A stretch of DNA of 64,000 nucleotides from assembly GCA_965277595.1 (NCBI GenBank), contig CBDIDH010000002.1:2604001-2668000 (forward strand), read 5' to 3'. Source of the stretch: CBDIDH01 sp965277595 (GTDB lineage: Bacteria > Planctomycetota > Planctomycetia > Isosphaerales > Isosphaeraceae). Each line of letters starts with the position of its first letter. Position 1 is the stretch's first letter. The notes under the pieces were generated by a model. That model worked only from the letters and a program-made list of their open reading frames with translations. It ran no database searches and was not told where the DNA came from. Shown here in pieces: positions 16,120-25,433 of the stretch. A program made the position numbers and the translations under genes.

Positions 16120-18735
16120 TCAGCGGGTCGATTCCTTGACCTCGACGAGGCCGAGGTCGACCCCCTGGCCGCCTCGCGTCTGGTGGCAATGAACGGCGAT
16201 GACAACGCTTTGACCAGCCCCGAGCTTCGCCCGAGCGGCCGGTCGGATGTCGAGAGGTTCATACGACGAGAGATAGCCCTGGTCCTTCGCGGCGAGAACG
16301 CCGTCAAGGTAAATCTCGACGTCCTCATCGTGATAGACAAGAAACTGGAGCTTGGCCGGATCGGCCGAATCGGGCAGACGGATTTCGCGACGGAGCCAGA
16401 CGTCGGGGGTGTTCCAGGTCGTCTTGATGACCGCGCCCGGGGTGCCGTCGACGCCAAAGCCGCCGGGGCCGACCTTCCATGCGTGATCGTCGAAGTCGGC
16501 GAGCGTCCAGCCTTGCGCGGGACGGTCGAAGGTGTACCGCCAATCGGCCGGAGTCTGCCGCGAGGTGGCGACGACCTCGGTGATCGAGGGCATCACCGGG
16601 GCATCGGCCCAGCGATCGATATGCGCCTTGTCGCGGCTGGCCCAGGCTTTCCAGACGGCCGGGTCGGCGAGCATCTTGATGAAGACGCCGCCAATGACCG
16701 GGCGGGCGTGCATGCCGTCGCTTCGGATGTTATCCGTGATATACGAGTCGACAAAGGCGACGCGCGCGGTCGTCTTGTTGAGGTAGTCAACGATCGGCGA
16801 GACGATCCGCTCGAAGTCGGCCGGGTTCTCCGCGAGTGTCGCCGACCAGACCGACCAGTCGGTCTTCGTCAGGCGCGTTCGCGAGTCGAGCGGCAGGCCG
16901 AAGGGCTGGAGCAAGGTCAGGTAATAGGCGACTTCCCGCCGGGCGACCTCGGCCGGGAAGACGTTGAGGCCGAGAATTTTGTCAAAAACAAGGTTGTACT
17001 TCTGGCTCCATGAGTTCGGTTTGTCAAAGGCGATCCGCGAGTGATTGCCGTCGGCCGCGGCCTCAACCCAGTGGCGGGCGTCGGCTCGGGCCAGTTGAAA
17101 ATACTTCTCGGCCGAGGCGGCATCTCCGCGCATCCGGCAAAGGTCGCCATAGGCGGCGATGGCGAGAATGGCCTTGATCGAGAGGTTCGCGTTGTGGGCG
17201 AGGTGGCCCATGAAGTCGTCGGTGCAGAGCTGGTTCTCGGGATCAAGGCCGTACTTTTCCAGATAGTTTTCCCAGCGGGTGAGCTGCGGCCACCAGCGCG
17301 AGGCGAAGTCGGCGTTGCCGTCCATCCGGGCGATCGCCTGGCAGAGGAGAATCAGGTTGGCGCTCTCCTCGACGGGCATCTTCTCCGACTCGTTGCCGGG
17401 GCTTTCGCCGCCGCCGTAAACCTGTCCGGTGGCCTGGGGATAGACGCCCAGGTCGTGCGGGGCGAAGGGAAACTTCCAGCGCGGCGAAGCGCCGTAGATC
17501 ATCGCGGGAACGACAAGGGCCTTGGCATACGTCGGACCCATGAGCAGGAACTGGGGCGCGGCGGGATAGATCACGTCCACGGTGGCGATGCAGCCATTGC
17601 TCGTGTTTTCCTTGGGAAAGATCAGGGGCTTGCCCTCGGCGTCGGCCGCCAGACCGCAACCGGCGAGCGTCTGGCGATACGCCAGCGCCGCCATCAGCGC
17701 GTACCGTTCGCCCCCTTCCTTGGCGAGGCTGGCCATCAGGTCGGTGTCGAAGGTCGCGCAACGCGTGACGAGGCTGGCGTAATCGCGTTCAGCGGCCTGG
17801 AAGAGATCCGCCGGTTCCCAGCCGTTTTTCCGCCAGTAGGGACGCAGTTTCCGGCCCAGGAAGTTGACCGCGTACACCTCGTCATAGGCGAGCATCAGGT
17901 GACGCGAGACCGGCTCGGCCGCGACCTTGCCGAGATCGAATGTGAACGCCAGAACGGGCGTCCGGACGTTCGCCGGTCGGGGCGGTCCGACCTCATCCGT
18001 CTCGGCGATCTTGCCCGAATCGACAAACGATTTCAGCATCGCCTCATTCGGGCCGATGGCCGATCGAGACATGGGCGCCGAGGCGTAGGCATAACCCCAG
18101 TCAATCCTCGTGTCGTCGCCCGAGGGCCGAAGCAAGGTCTGGTCCGACGTCCCCACGCGCAAGAGCGTGAGCTTGCCTTTTGTTGTTTCACGCGACCATT
18201 CCACCTCCTGATCGGGCTCGTTGACCGCGAGCAGGGCACTCGTGCTGTCGTAAATCGCGACCTCATGCGCGCGGCCATCGACCGATTGGACGGTCCACGT
18301 CAGGTAGGTCAAGGGGCGGGCGAGGACGTCGAGGTCGTCGGGCAGGGCGGGGGTCATGAACGTCAGGCTGACGTGGATTTTCGCGTTCCCGAACTCATAA
18401 ATCGACTGCGTCGGCAAGACCTGAAGGCCGACCTGCGGAAGCGGGTCAACCTCTTTCGGCTCCTTGCCCATGAGCCGGAAGGACTCGCCGTCGACGCGAA
18501 TCAGGCTGACGAGCGGATGCTCGCGGCCGGTCCAGTGCCGGGTCGAGTCGTCGTTGAGGTGATCGGCGTTTGACCAGATGCTGAGATACGGATCAGTCGC
18601 CACGAGCGGAACCGATGGGGGCCGCAACGGACTCGCGTTCGCCGGAGGCTCGCTTCGACCACTGCTGAGGGAGCCCGCGAGACTGACAACCAAGACGACG
18701 ACGAACGCGGCGAACCGCGAGGTTCTGCCAGACAT
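16120..18735 (-). CDS. GtaA-like glutaminase-family protein (DUF4964/DUF5127/DUF4965/DUF1793) with C-terminal beta domain
   Basis: The protein has ~871 residues from the ATG at 18735 (AGGGAGT upstream); a further in-frame start at 18822 would add an Arg-rich stretch before the signal peptide. After a signal peptide (SGRTSRFAAFVVVLVVSLAG), the order matches fungal/bacterial glutaminase A-like proteins. The N-terminal part has PPSVPLVATDPYLSIWS, the middle carries LAYRQTLAGCGLAADAEGKP with FPKENTSNGC, and the DUF1793-like helical region includes NLILLCQAIARMDGN and CTDDFMGHLAHNANLSIKA. The final ~140 residues form a jelly-roll like the sugar-binding domain of GH2 enzymes (WLRREIRLP, VEIYLDGVLAAKDQGYLSSY). 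The family name comes from GtaA; actual substrates in planctomycetes are unverified and could include glycans. Confidence 0.88.
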   Translation of the reverse strand: MSGRTSRFAAFVVVLVVSLAGSLSSGRSEPPANASPLRPPSVPLVATDPYLSIWSNADHLNDDSTRHWTGREHPLVSLIRVDGESFRLMGKEPKEVDPLPQVGLQVLPTQSIYEFGNAKIHVSLTFMTPALPDDLDVLARPLTYLTWTVQSVDGRAHEVAIYDSTSALLAVNEPDQEVEWSRETTKGKLTLLRVGTSDQTLLRPSGDDTRIDWGYAYASAPMSRSAIGPNEAMLKSFVDSGKIAETDEVGPPRPANVRTPVLAFTFDLGKVAAEPVSRHLMLAYDEVYAVNFLGRKLRPYWRKNGWEPADLFQAAERDYASLVTRCATFDTDLMASLAKEGGERYALMAALAYRQTLAGCGLAADAEGKPLIFPKENTSNGCIATVDVIYPAAPQFLLMGPTYAKALVVPAMIYGASPRWKFPFAPHDLGVYPQATGQVYGGGESPGNESEKMPVEESANLILLCQAIARMDGNADFASRWWPQLTRWENYLEKYGLDPENQLCTDDFMGHLAHNANLSIKAILAIAAYGDLCRMRGDAASAEKYFQLARADARHWVEAAADGNHSRIAFDKPNSWSQKYNLVFDKILGLNVFPAEVARREVAYYLTLLQPFGLPLDSRTRLTKTDWSVWSATLAENPADFERIVSPIVDYLNKTTARVAFVDSYITDNIRSDGMHARPVIGGVFIKMLADPAVWKAWASRDKAHIDRWADAPVMPSITEVVATSRQTPADWRYTFDRPAQGWTLADFDDHAWKVGPGGFGVDGTPGAVIKTTWNTPDVWLRREIRLPDSADPAKLQFLVYHDEDVEIYLDGVLAAKDQGYLSSYEPLDIRPAARAKLGAGQSVVIAVHCHQTRGGQGVDLGLVEVKESTR

Positions 18736-18854
18736 GGACCGACTCCCTGGGAAAGGCCGGAGTCGGCGGTCTGCATCCGGTTCCGACCCCTCTGGGCCGG
18801 CGCGACCTCGACCACTCCGCAAGCCGGAGTATCAAGGCGCCCGGCCCACGACGC

Positions 18855-18905
18855 AAGCCCCGCGGCCTCCTCCTTGACAGAGAAAGACTCTGCCGCGCGG
18901 GGCTT
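18855..18905. other. GC-rich stem-loop with nested hairpin
   Basis: A 10 bp perfect stem (18855-18864 with 18896-18905) encloses an inner perfect hairpin CAGAG-AAAGA-CTCTG. It lies between the start of the glutaminase-family gene (18735) and the end of the Gly-rich gene (18925), downstream of the latter. No T-tract follows on either strand, so it is not a classical Rho-independent terminator. It may stabilise the 3' end of the short Gly-rich mRNA. Confidence 0.5.
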
Positions 18906-18924
18906 CCACCGTCTCGTTGTCGGA

Positions 18925-19302
18925 TCAATACCCTCGGCAGCCGCAGCCGCGGTGGTGATGATGATGGCCGTAGCCGCCGCCGCCGCCGTAGCCTCCGCCA
19001 TAACCCCCACCGTAGCCGCCCCGATAGCCTCCGCCATAACCCCCACCGTAGCCGACGCCGTATCCTCCGCCATAGCCAGCGTTGTACGACGGCACGACCG
19101 GGTAACCGCCGTAGCCAGGGCCGCCGAGGCCATAGCCTCCGCCGTATCCGTTGCCGATCCCGATTCCGATTCCTCCGCCGTATCCGCCGAATCCGCCGTA
19201 ACCGCCGAATCCCTGCGCCTGGGCCGTTGACCCGCCGAGGGTGAAGAGGCCGCCAACCGCCAGGACGCCCGCCAGGGCCGCATTTCGAAGTGTCCGTCGC
19301 AT
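18925..19302 (-). CDS. Small secreted Gly/Tyr-rich protein with His/Cys tail
   Basis: This 125-residue protein has a clear signal peptide (MRRTLRNAALAGVLAVGGLF, cleavage near TAQA-Q, residues ~27-30). The mature part is almost entirely GGY/GYGG-type repeats and ends with five consecutive His residues followed by RGCGCRGY. The DNA carries imperfect repeats (CTCCGCCATAACCCCCACCG occurs twice, near 18992 and 19031). AAAGGGA precedes the ATG. Such proteins are often named only as glycine-rich. The His/Cys tail suggests metal binding, and the GGY repeats suggest a flexible or self-associating envelope protein; both are inference. Confidence 0.8.
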   Translation of the reverse strand: MRRTLRNAALAGVLAVGGLFTLGGSTAQAQGFGGYGGFGGYGGGIGIGIGNGYGGGYGLGGPGYGGYPVVPSYNAGYGGGYGVGYGGGYGGGYRGGYGGGYGGGYGGGGGYGHHHHHRGCGCRGY

Positions 19303-19803
19303 GGGATGTCCCTTTCGATTCGATTCAATTCCAACCGCTCGAAATCAAGGTCCGACGCGAGGGGTTTTCCGGCCCGTTCGCCGTCGCCTGCTTCGAGTCA
19401 CTTTTCTCTAAAAGCAGGGGCCGTGCCACGCCCGAAACTTCAGGTTCGCGACGTGTCCTAACTCATTTTCCCGCCGCCAGATATCATTTTTTTCCGGTCG
19501 TCGCGCTCCCGTCCTCGCGTCGATGATCCCTTGACCCCGCCAACAGCTTTCCACGGGTCTGTGTGAAAGCTCACCGCGTCGCGCGGGTCAACCTGGCGTA
19601 TCCCCCGAGAACAGGACCGATGGACCTTCCTTCGGCCCTCGGTTCTCAAACTCGGTCATCGGTCATCGGTCCTTATTTTGAGGTCGGTTTTCCCAAGTCC
19701 TCATTCCGAACTGGTCTCCGCGTCCGCGCGGTCGCGTGGTATAGTCACGCGCGAGGCGGCCGAGGTGGAATCAAGACGGTTGCCGGACGTCAAGGATGAC
19801 GCG
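19303..19803. other. Divergent intergenic region with repeat element
   Basis: This ~500 bp stretch separates the leftward Gly-rich gene from the rightward glycosyltransferase. It contains one copy of the GGTCATCGGTCC repeat family (19611-19674) and no family-supported coding frame. Promoters for both genes should lie here, but I could not pick a convincing pair of boxes. Confidence 0.55.
19611..19674. repeat. Intergenic inverted repeat, GGTCATCGGTCC family (copy 2, degenerate)
   Basis: The right arm is CGGTCATCGGTCATCGGTCC (19653-19672), a tandem GGTCATC unit ending in GGTCCTT. The left arm at 19612-19625 (AGGACCGATGGACC) is a shortened complement with one extra base. The intervening sequence is ~27 bases. 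Confidence 0.7.
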
Positions 19804-21399
19804 ATGCGGGATCTTCAAGGTCGGCCAGGTCAGGCCCGAGCGCTCTGGGTGTTAATCGGTGTCTCGACGGCAATCCGGCTCGTCTGGGCCTGCTTGCTGG
19901 GAGCCGCCGTCGATGAGCCGTATTACTTCCAGTTCATCCGACACCTCGACTGGAGCTACTTCGATCACCCGCCGATGGTCGCTCTCGTCGGCCTGCCGGG
20001 CCTGATCCTCGCGGGCGATCCCTATTCGGTGCCGGGCCTGCGGCTGGGCTTCATCATCCTCTTCGCGTGCTCGACCTGGCTGATCGCTCGACTGGCCACG
20101 CGCTATTTCGGCGCGAAAGCCGGGTTTTACGCGGCGCTGGCGTTGAACGTTTCGGGCTACTTCGGACTGGGCGTCGGCACGATCGCGCAGCCCGACGGCC
20201 CCTTGCTGTTCTTCTGGCTCCTGACGCTCGATCGGCTCTCGATCGCCTTTCAAAGCGAACGTGGGATCAACCCCTGGGTCTGGGTCGGCCTGGCCTGGGG
20301 CGGGGCGATGCAGAGCAAGTATCACGCCGTGCTCTTGCCGGTCGGAGCCTTGTTGTTTCTGGCCCTTCGGCCTGAATCGAGGCGGTGTCTGAAGACACCG
20401 GGGCCGTATCTCGCGGCCGTGCTCGGTCTGACCATTTTCGCGCCGGTGGTGGTCTGGAATTCCGCGCACGGCTGGGCCTCGTTTCTCTTTCAAGGCGGAC
20501 GCGCCGAGGCGCCGAAGGCTTTTCGGCTCGATCACCTGGCCGTGGCGATCGGTTCCGAAACGCTTTATCTGTTCCCTTGGCTCTGGCTGGCGATGGCGGG
20601 CCTGCTTGTCTTGCTGCTTTGGCGGGGGGTGAAGTCCTGGGATGTCGGCGAGTCGTTCATGGTGAGTCAGGCGGTGCCGGCCCTCTTGCTCTTTCACTGG
20701 GTCGCGTCGTTCGGGCGGATCATGCCGTACTGGCCTCTCTTCGGGTTCATCGCGTTGATGCCGCTTCTGGGCCGGACCTGGGCGCGCGGCCTGGATGCGT
20801 CCTGGCCCTTCCTGAAGCCGTACCTCGTGGCAATCACGCTCTTTCCCGTCCTGCTGATCGTGGTCGTCACGCTTCAGGACCGGACCGGCCTCTTTGAAGA
20901 CAGGCAAGGGCGGATCTTCGGCCTGATCGCGCCGGGCGTTGATCCGACGAATGAGCCGATCGCCTGGGATCAGGTCGCCGCCGAACTCAGGCGCAGGGGC
21001 CTGATCGGCAAGCCGAACACCTTTTTCTTCACCGATTCCTGGAACCGGAGCGCCAGCCTGGCCCTTGCCCTCCGCGATCAGGCGCCCGTGGCCTGTTATC
21101 AGCTTGAACCACGGAGTTTTAACCTCTGGAGCCGTCCCGAAGACTGGGTTGGTCGCGATGGCATCTTCATCGAAGACGATCGCAGGCCCGGTCAGCTTTC
21201 CCACTTCAACCAGTGGTTTCTCCAGTATGAGCCGATCGGGACGGTGAAGGTCGAGCGTCGCGGTCACCTCGTCCGCGAGGTTTACCTCTATCACGGGCAT
21301 ACCCAGTCCTGGCCCTTCCCCTTTGACGGCCGCCTCAAGGCTCGGGCCACAACCTCTCCCTCGGCGTTCGCCCGGCGACCCGGCCAGGTCGCTCGTTAA
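19804..21399 (+). CDS. GT39/ArnT-type integral membrane glycosyltransferase
   Basis: The protein has 531 residues from ATG 19804; an upstream in-frame start adds a polar leader with no family similarity. It is polytopic, with ~10-12 hydrophobic segments through residue ~390 and a C-terminal extracytoplasmic domain. The first loop contains the family signature: acidic VDEPYY near residues 32-37, then HLDWSYFDHPPMVAL near 43-57. GT39/ArnT/PMT enzymes transfer sugars from polyprenyl phosphate donors to lipid, glycan or protein acceptors on the outer face of the cytoplasmic membrane; the acidic residue in the first loop is essential in that family. The paralogue at 23838-25433 has exactly the same length. 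The acceptor is unknown. Confidence 0.88.
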   Translation: MRDLQGRPGQARALWVLIGVSTAIRLVWACLLGAAVDEPYYFQFIRHLDWSYFDHPPMVALVGLPGLILAGDPYSVPGLRLGFIILFACSTWLIARLATRYFGAKAGFYAALALNVSGYFGLGVGTIAQPDGPLLFFWLLTLDRLSIAFQSERGINPWVWVGLAWGGAMQSKYHAVLLPVGALLFLALRPESRRCLKTPGPYLAAVLGLTIFAPVVVWNSAHGWASFLFQGGRAEAPKAFRLDHLAVAIGSETLYLFPWLWLAMAGLLVLLLWRGVKSWDVGESFMVSQAVPALLLFHWVASFGRIMPYWPLFGFIALMPLLGRTWARGLDASWPFLKPYLVAITLFPVLLIVVVTLQDRTGLFEDRQGRIFGLIAPGVDPTNEPIAWDQVAAELRRRGLIGKPNTFFFTDSWNRSASLALALRDQAPVACYQLEPRSFNLWSRPEDWVGRDGIFIEDDRRPGQLSHFNQWFLQYEPIGTVKVERRGHLVREVYLYHGHTQSWPFPFDGRLKARATTSPSAFARRPGQVAR

Positions 21400-21555
21400 T
21401 TTAAAAGGATCGAGGACCGACCAAAAATCTGCCTGTTCACGGCGACTGACGCATCGTCGATCTTGGCCAGAAGGAAGGCGCGGGACTATGATGGGTAAAG
21501 AATAGACAGACGATCCGCGTTTCCCGGTCGAGGCGACGAGGCGGGGGCTGAACCG

Positions 21556-23832
21556 ATGAAGTCCGCCGGCTGGTGCTGCGTACTCGCCTCTTTGCTGGTT
21601 TTGACAGGTTCGATCAGACCCGCGCACGCCGACGTCACGCGGGTCGAGGTCGAACACGCGATCCATGATGGCGTTGGCTACCTCAAGAAAGTCCAAAGCC
21701 CCGACGGTTCCTGGGCGGGTCAACCGGGAACGACCGAACTGGTCATCCTCGCGCTCTTGACGGCAGGCGAAACCGTCGACGACCCGGATCTCGCCCGCGC
21801 GCTCGCCCGGATTCGACGCGAAGGTCCCGAGACGCCAGGCTATGGCACCTATGCCATCGCTCTTCAGACGATGGCCCTGGCGGCGGCCGATCCCGTCGCG
21901 TATCGAACGCAGATCGCCCGCAACGCCTACTGGCTCGAACGGGCGCAGATCTTCGATCCCGGGCGTCGCCTGGCTTCGAACGGTTTGTCGGGGGTTGGCT
22001 CGTGGTCGTACCATGCCACGAAGTCGGGGACCGGCGATAACTCGAACTCGCAGTACGCCGTTCTCGGGCTTAATGCCGCGAGCGAGGCGGGAATTCCGAT
22101 CGCCGATCGGGTCTGGGCGTCGGCCCGCCATTACTGGGAAGGCTGTCAACAGTTTGACGGCGGCTGGTCGTATCGGATCGGCCAGCACGGATCAACCGCG
22201 AGCATGACCTGCGCGGGGGTCGCCAGCCTCGTCATTACCGGCCAGCGGCTCTTTCATAGCTTCGAGACCGTTCACGGCCCGACGATCCGCCATTGCGGGC
22301 ACGGCGGGACCGACACCGCCCTGAATCGAGGGCTCAACTGGCTTGGAACCAATTTCCGGGTCGAAGAGAACCTCAACGGTTCAAGTGGCTGGAAATATTA
22401 CTATCTTTATGGCCTCGAACGCGCGGGTCGGCTCGCCGGCCTGCGTTACCTCGGCACGCACGACTGGTATCGCGCGGGGGCCGAGGAGATCGTCAAGACG
22501 CAGGCGCGCGGCGGAGACTTCTGGCAAGGAAGCTCCGGCCCGGTCGTGACGACGAGCTTCGCAGTTCTCTTCCTCGCCAAGGGGCGCTCGCCGGTCCTGA
22601 TCAACAAGCTGAAACACGGGTCGACGCACGACTGGGAGAACGACCGCGACGACGTCCGTAACCTCACGTCTCTTGTCTCGCGAGACTGGAAGCATTTGCT
22701 CACCTGGCAGGTTGTCGACGCCGAGACCTCGGGCGTCTCCGAAATGCTGATGGCGCCGATTCTGTTCATGAATGGCCACGAACCCCCGACCTTCTCGGCC
22801 GAGGCCAGGTTGAAGCTCCGCGATTACGTTGAGCAAGGGGGCTTTCTCTTCGCCGACGCCTGTTGCGGCCGGATCGAGTTTGACCGCGGCTTTCGGGCGT
22901 TGATGACAGAGGTCTTCCCCGAACCTCAGTACGCGCTCAAACCACTCCCGCCCGAGCATCCCGTCTGGCGCGCCCGGCACGAGCTCTCGCCCGAGATTCA
23001 TTCCCTCTGGGGCATCGACATCGGCTGCCGGACCGCCGTGATCTACTCGCCCGACGACCTCTCTTGCTACTGGAACCAGGCCGAGAAAGAGCCGGGCGAC
23101 CCGAGCCTGATCGCCGCCTGCCGGGTTGGCCAGAACGTCGTCGAGCTGGCCACCGGCCGCGAGCTTCCGGCCGACAAGCTGGAGCCGCGCGAGGTCGTCA
23201 AGGGCAGGCAAGAACCCCCCAAGCGCGGAGCCCTTCACATCGCCAAGCTCCGCCACGCGGGCGACTGGAACGTCGCGCCGATGGCCGTTCCTCACCTGAC
23301 CACGGCGCTTCGCGACCGGATCGGTGTCGACGTCGTGATCAACCATCACGAACTCTTGCCGTCCGACCCGAACCTCGTGAACTACCCGTTAATCTACCTT
23401 CACGGTCGGACCAATTTCTCGTTCGCCGAGGCCGATCTTGACCGCCTCCGTAAGCACCTGAACCCCGGCGGCGGCACGATCTTCGCCGACGCCGCCTGCG
23501 GGAGCCCGAAGTTCGACGCCGCCTTTCGCCAGTTCGTCGCCCGGGCGATCCCCGACCACCCGCTCGAACCGATCCCCCACGACGACCCGATCCTGACCCG
23601 TAAAGTCGGGTACGACCTCTCCGACGTCCGCTTCAGCCAGGCCGCGGGGGGCAGACTCGGCCTTCCCGACCTGGAAGGGGTCAAGATTGACGGCCACTGG
23701 GCCATCATCTATTCCAAGTATGACATCGGCTGCGCCCTGGAGCGACCGCAAGGGCTCGACTGCAAGGGTTATGTTCACGAAAGCGCCGTGAGGATCGCCG
23801 CGAACATCGTTCTCTATTCGATGCTCCCCTGA
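21556..23832 (+). CDS. Exported alpha/alpha-toroid protein with two DUF4159 domains
   Basis: This 758-residue protein has a signal peptide (cleavage near AHA-D, residue ~25). Residues ~30-340 resemble the squalene-cyclase/prenyltransferase toroid fold (GVGYLKKVQSPDGSWAG, YEGCQQFDGGWSYR-like repeats, VTTSFAVLFLAKG). Residues ~375-535 and ~570-758 are two copies of DUF4159 (first: ILFMNGHEPPTFSAEARLKL and GGFLFADACCG; second: LIYLHGRTNFSFAEADLDRL and GGTIFADAACG). DUF4159 is glutamine-amidotransferase-like in fold and has no proven activity. Two tandem copies behind a toroid is a recurring planctomycete layout. The gene converges on the second glycosyltransferase with a 5 bp gap. Confidence 0.85.
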   Translation: MKSAGWCCVLASLLVLTGSIRPAHADVTRVEVEHAIHDGVGYLKKVQSPDGSWAGQPGTTELVILALLTAGETVDDPDLARALARIRREGPETPGYGTYAIALQTMALAAADPVAYRTQIARNAYWLERAQIFDPGRRLASNGLSGVGSWSYHATKSGTGDNSNSQYAVLGLNAASEAGIPIADRVWASARHYWEGCQQFDGGWSYRIGQHGSTASMTCAGVASLVITGQRLFHSFETVHGPTIRHCGHGGTDTALNRGLNWLGTNFRVEENLNGSSGWKYYYLYGLERAGRLAGLRYLGTHDWYRAGAEEIVKTQARGGDFWQGSSGPVVTTSFAVLFLAKGRSPVLINKLKHGSTHDWENDRDDVRNLTSLVSRDWKHLLTWQVVDAETSGVSEMLMAPILFMNGHEPPTFSAEARLKLRDYVEQGGFLFADACCGRIEFDRGFRALMTEVFPEPQYALKPLPPEHPVWRARHELSPEIHSLWGIDIGCRTAVIYSPDDLSCYWNQAEKEPGDPSLIAACRVGQNVVELATGRELPADKLEPREVVKGRQEPPKRGALHIAKLRHAGDWNVAPMAVPHLTTALRDRIGVDVVINHHELLPSDPNLVNYPLIYLHGRTNFSFAEADLDRLRKHLNPGGGTIFADAACGSPKFDAAFRQFVARAIPDHPLEPIPHDDPILTRKVGYDLSDVRFSQAAGGRLGLPDLEGVKIDGHWAIIYSKYDIGCALERPQGLDCKGYVHESAVRIAANIVLYSMLP

Positions 23833-23837
23833 AATCG

Positions 23838-25433
23838 TTACCGACGCTTCGATGCGTTGATTGACCTGGACGTCTCGGCAATCGCTTCGGGTTGGCCGGG
23901 AATCGGAATCGGCCCAGAACCTCGATACCCGAAGAGATAAGGGTGCTTGAGGCCGACGCATCGATAAAGATACGCCGTCTGCATCGGGTAGCCCGCGCGG
24001 ACGATCGGAACCCGGGCGAGAGGCTCGATCTTCGTGAACCAGGGAAGGTAGTCGTCGCTCAGGGCCAGACTATCGTTGACCTGGACGAAGATGCCGTCGC
24101 GGCCGAGATAATCCTCGGGCCGGCTCCAGTAGGTGAAGCTCCGGGCGTCGCGGTGGAAGCAGGCCACGGGGGTCTCGAAGTTCACGGCCAGGGCAAGTTG
24201 CGACGCGAACCTCCAGTTATCCGTGAAGAAGAAGGTCCTCGGCTCGTCGGCCAGCCCCTTCTGTTTGAGAACCTGGGCGATCTGATCCCAGCGGATCGTC
24301 TCGACCGTCGGGTCCAAGGCCGGGGAGAAGACCGCCGCCAAGCGTCCCTGTCGATCCTGAAAAAGTCCGCAATTCGCGTGGGTCACAAACAGGACGCCCA
24401 GAAGTGGCGGAGTGACCGTCGTGAGGACCAGAAAGGCCCGGATGAACCGCGTCGAGGGGCCTTCCAGTCGCCTCGCGAGGTTCCGCCCCAGAAGCGGCAT
24501 GAGGTCGACAAATCCGATCAGCGGCCAGTGTGTCATGATCCTGCTGAAGGTCGAGACCCCCATGAACAGGCCGATCGCCGGAACCGCCTGACAGGTGAAA
24601 AAGGCTTCTCCGGCCGACCAACGTTTCGGGCCAAGGCGTAGCATCTTGATCAGGACGATCATCAGGCCGATCCAGAGCCAGGGGGTCAGATAAGCGACCT
24701 GACCAAAGATCGCTTCCAGGACGTAGCTTGGATGAAATCCCCGGACCCCACCCGACCGCCTCGCGTGAAAGAGAAACGACGCCCAGCCGTGCGTGGAGTT
24801 CCAGACAACGACCGGGCCAAAGGCCGCAATTCCAATCGCCGACGCGAGGTAAGGGCCGGGCGTTCGCAGGCAACGGCGCGCCTCGGGGCGGACGATCAGG
24901 TAGAGCAAAGCTCCGGCCGGAAGCAAGACCGCGTGGTATTTGCTCAACATCGCTCCGCCCCAGGCCAGGCCGACGCCTACCCAGGTTGACGTCTTTGATT
25001 CCGGACGCAGGGCAACCGCGAGCCGGTCGAGCGTCAGGAGCCAGAAGAAGAGTAGGGGGGCGTCGGGCGTGGACTGAATTCCCGCCACCAGGCCGTAAAA
25101 GATCGTGCCGTTCAGGATTAGAGCCGCCAGAAACCCCGCGCGTTCGCCGTAAAATCGGTCGGTCAGCCTGGCGATCAACCACGTTGACCCGGCGAACATC
25201 ACGATGAACCCGAACCTCAGGCCCACCAGCGGGTTAATCCAGCCCGCCACGACTTCCCCGAGCGCCGAGACAATCCCCACCATCGGCGGATGATCGAAAA
25301 AGGCCCAGTCCAGGTGCCGGGCGTAAAGCGCGTAATACGCTTCGTCGAGAAACGCCCCCAAGCTATACGCCAGGGCCAATCGCAAGGCGAATGATACCGC
25401 GATCAAGACCCCGAGCGCACGCCGAGCGGTCAT
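23838..25433 (-). CDS. GT39/ArnT-type integral membrane glycosyltransferase (paralogue)
   Basis: The protein has 531 residues from ATG 25433 with GGAGGT just upstream; the longer open frame to 25601 adds a basic stretch unlike the family. It is polytopic, with the loop-1 signature LDEAYYALYARHLDWAFFDH followed by PPMVG. It aligns end to end by eye with the protein at 19804-21399: both contain STWLIARL, PLLFFWLLTLDRL, WGGAM.SKYHAVLLP and VVWNS.HGWASFLF, and end with a similar soluble domain (ARSFTYWSRPEDYLGRDGIF versus RSFNLWSRPEDWVGRDGIF). The two genes point toward each other across the DUF4159 gene. This is an old duplication; donor and acceptor are unknown. Confidence 0.88.
   Translation of the reverse strand: MTARRALGVLIAVSFALRLALAYSLGAFLDEAYYALYARHLDWAFFDHPPMVGIVSALGEVVAGWINPLVGLRFGFIVMFAGSTWLIARLTDRFYGERAGFLAALILNGTIFYGLVAGIQSTPDAPLLFFWLLTLDRLAVALRPESKTSTWVGVGLAWGGAMLSKYHAVLLPAGALLYLIVRPEARRCLRTPGPYLASAIGIAAFGPVVVWNSTHGWASFLFHARRSGGVRGFHPSYVLEAIFGQVAYLTPWLWIGLMIVLIKMLRLGPKRWSAGEAFFTCQAVPAIGLFMGVSTFSRIMTHWPLIGFVDLMPLLGRNLARRLEGPSTRFIRAFLVLTTVTPPLLGVLFVTHANCGLFQDRQGRLAAVFSPALDPTVETIRWDQIAQVLKQKGLADEPRTFFFTDNWRFASQLALAVNFETPVACFHRDARSFTYWSRPEDYLGRDGIFVQVNDSLALSDDYLPWFTKIEPLARVPIVRAGYPMQTAYLYRCVGLKHPYLFGYRGSGPIPIPGQPEAIAETSRSINASKRR

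Noticed and set aside
17041..18573. 510-codon plus-strand frame opposite the glutaminase-family gene
   Set aside because: No family similarity; the opposite strand is conserved over its whole length.
18985..19060. Repeated ~28-base units resembling a CRISPR-like array
   Set aside because: The units are codon-level GGY repeats inside a secreted Gly-rich protein; there are no unique spacers.
19852..22188. 778-codon minus-strand frame over the first GT39 gene and part of the DUF4159 gene
   Set aside because: It spans two real genes and an intergenic region, has extreme Arg/Gln/Pro content and shows no domain.
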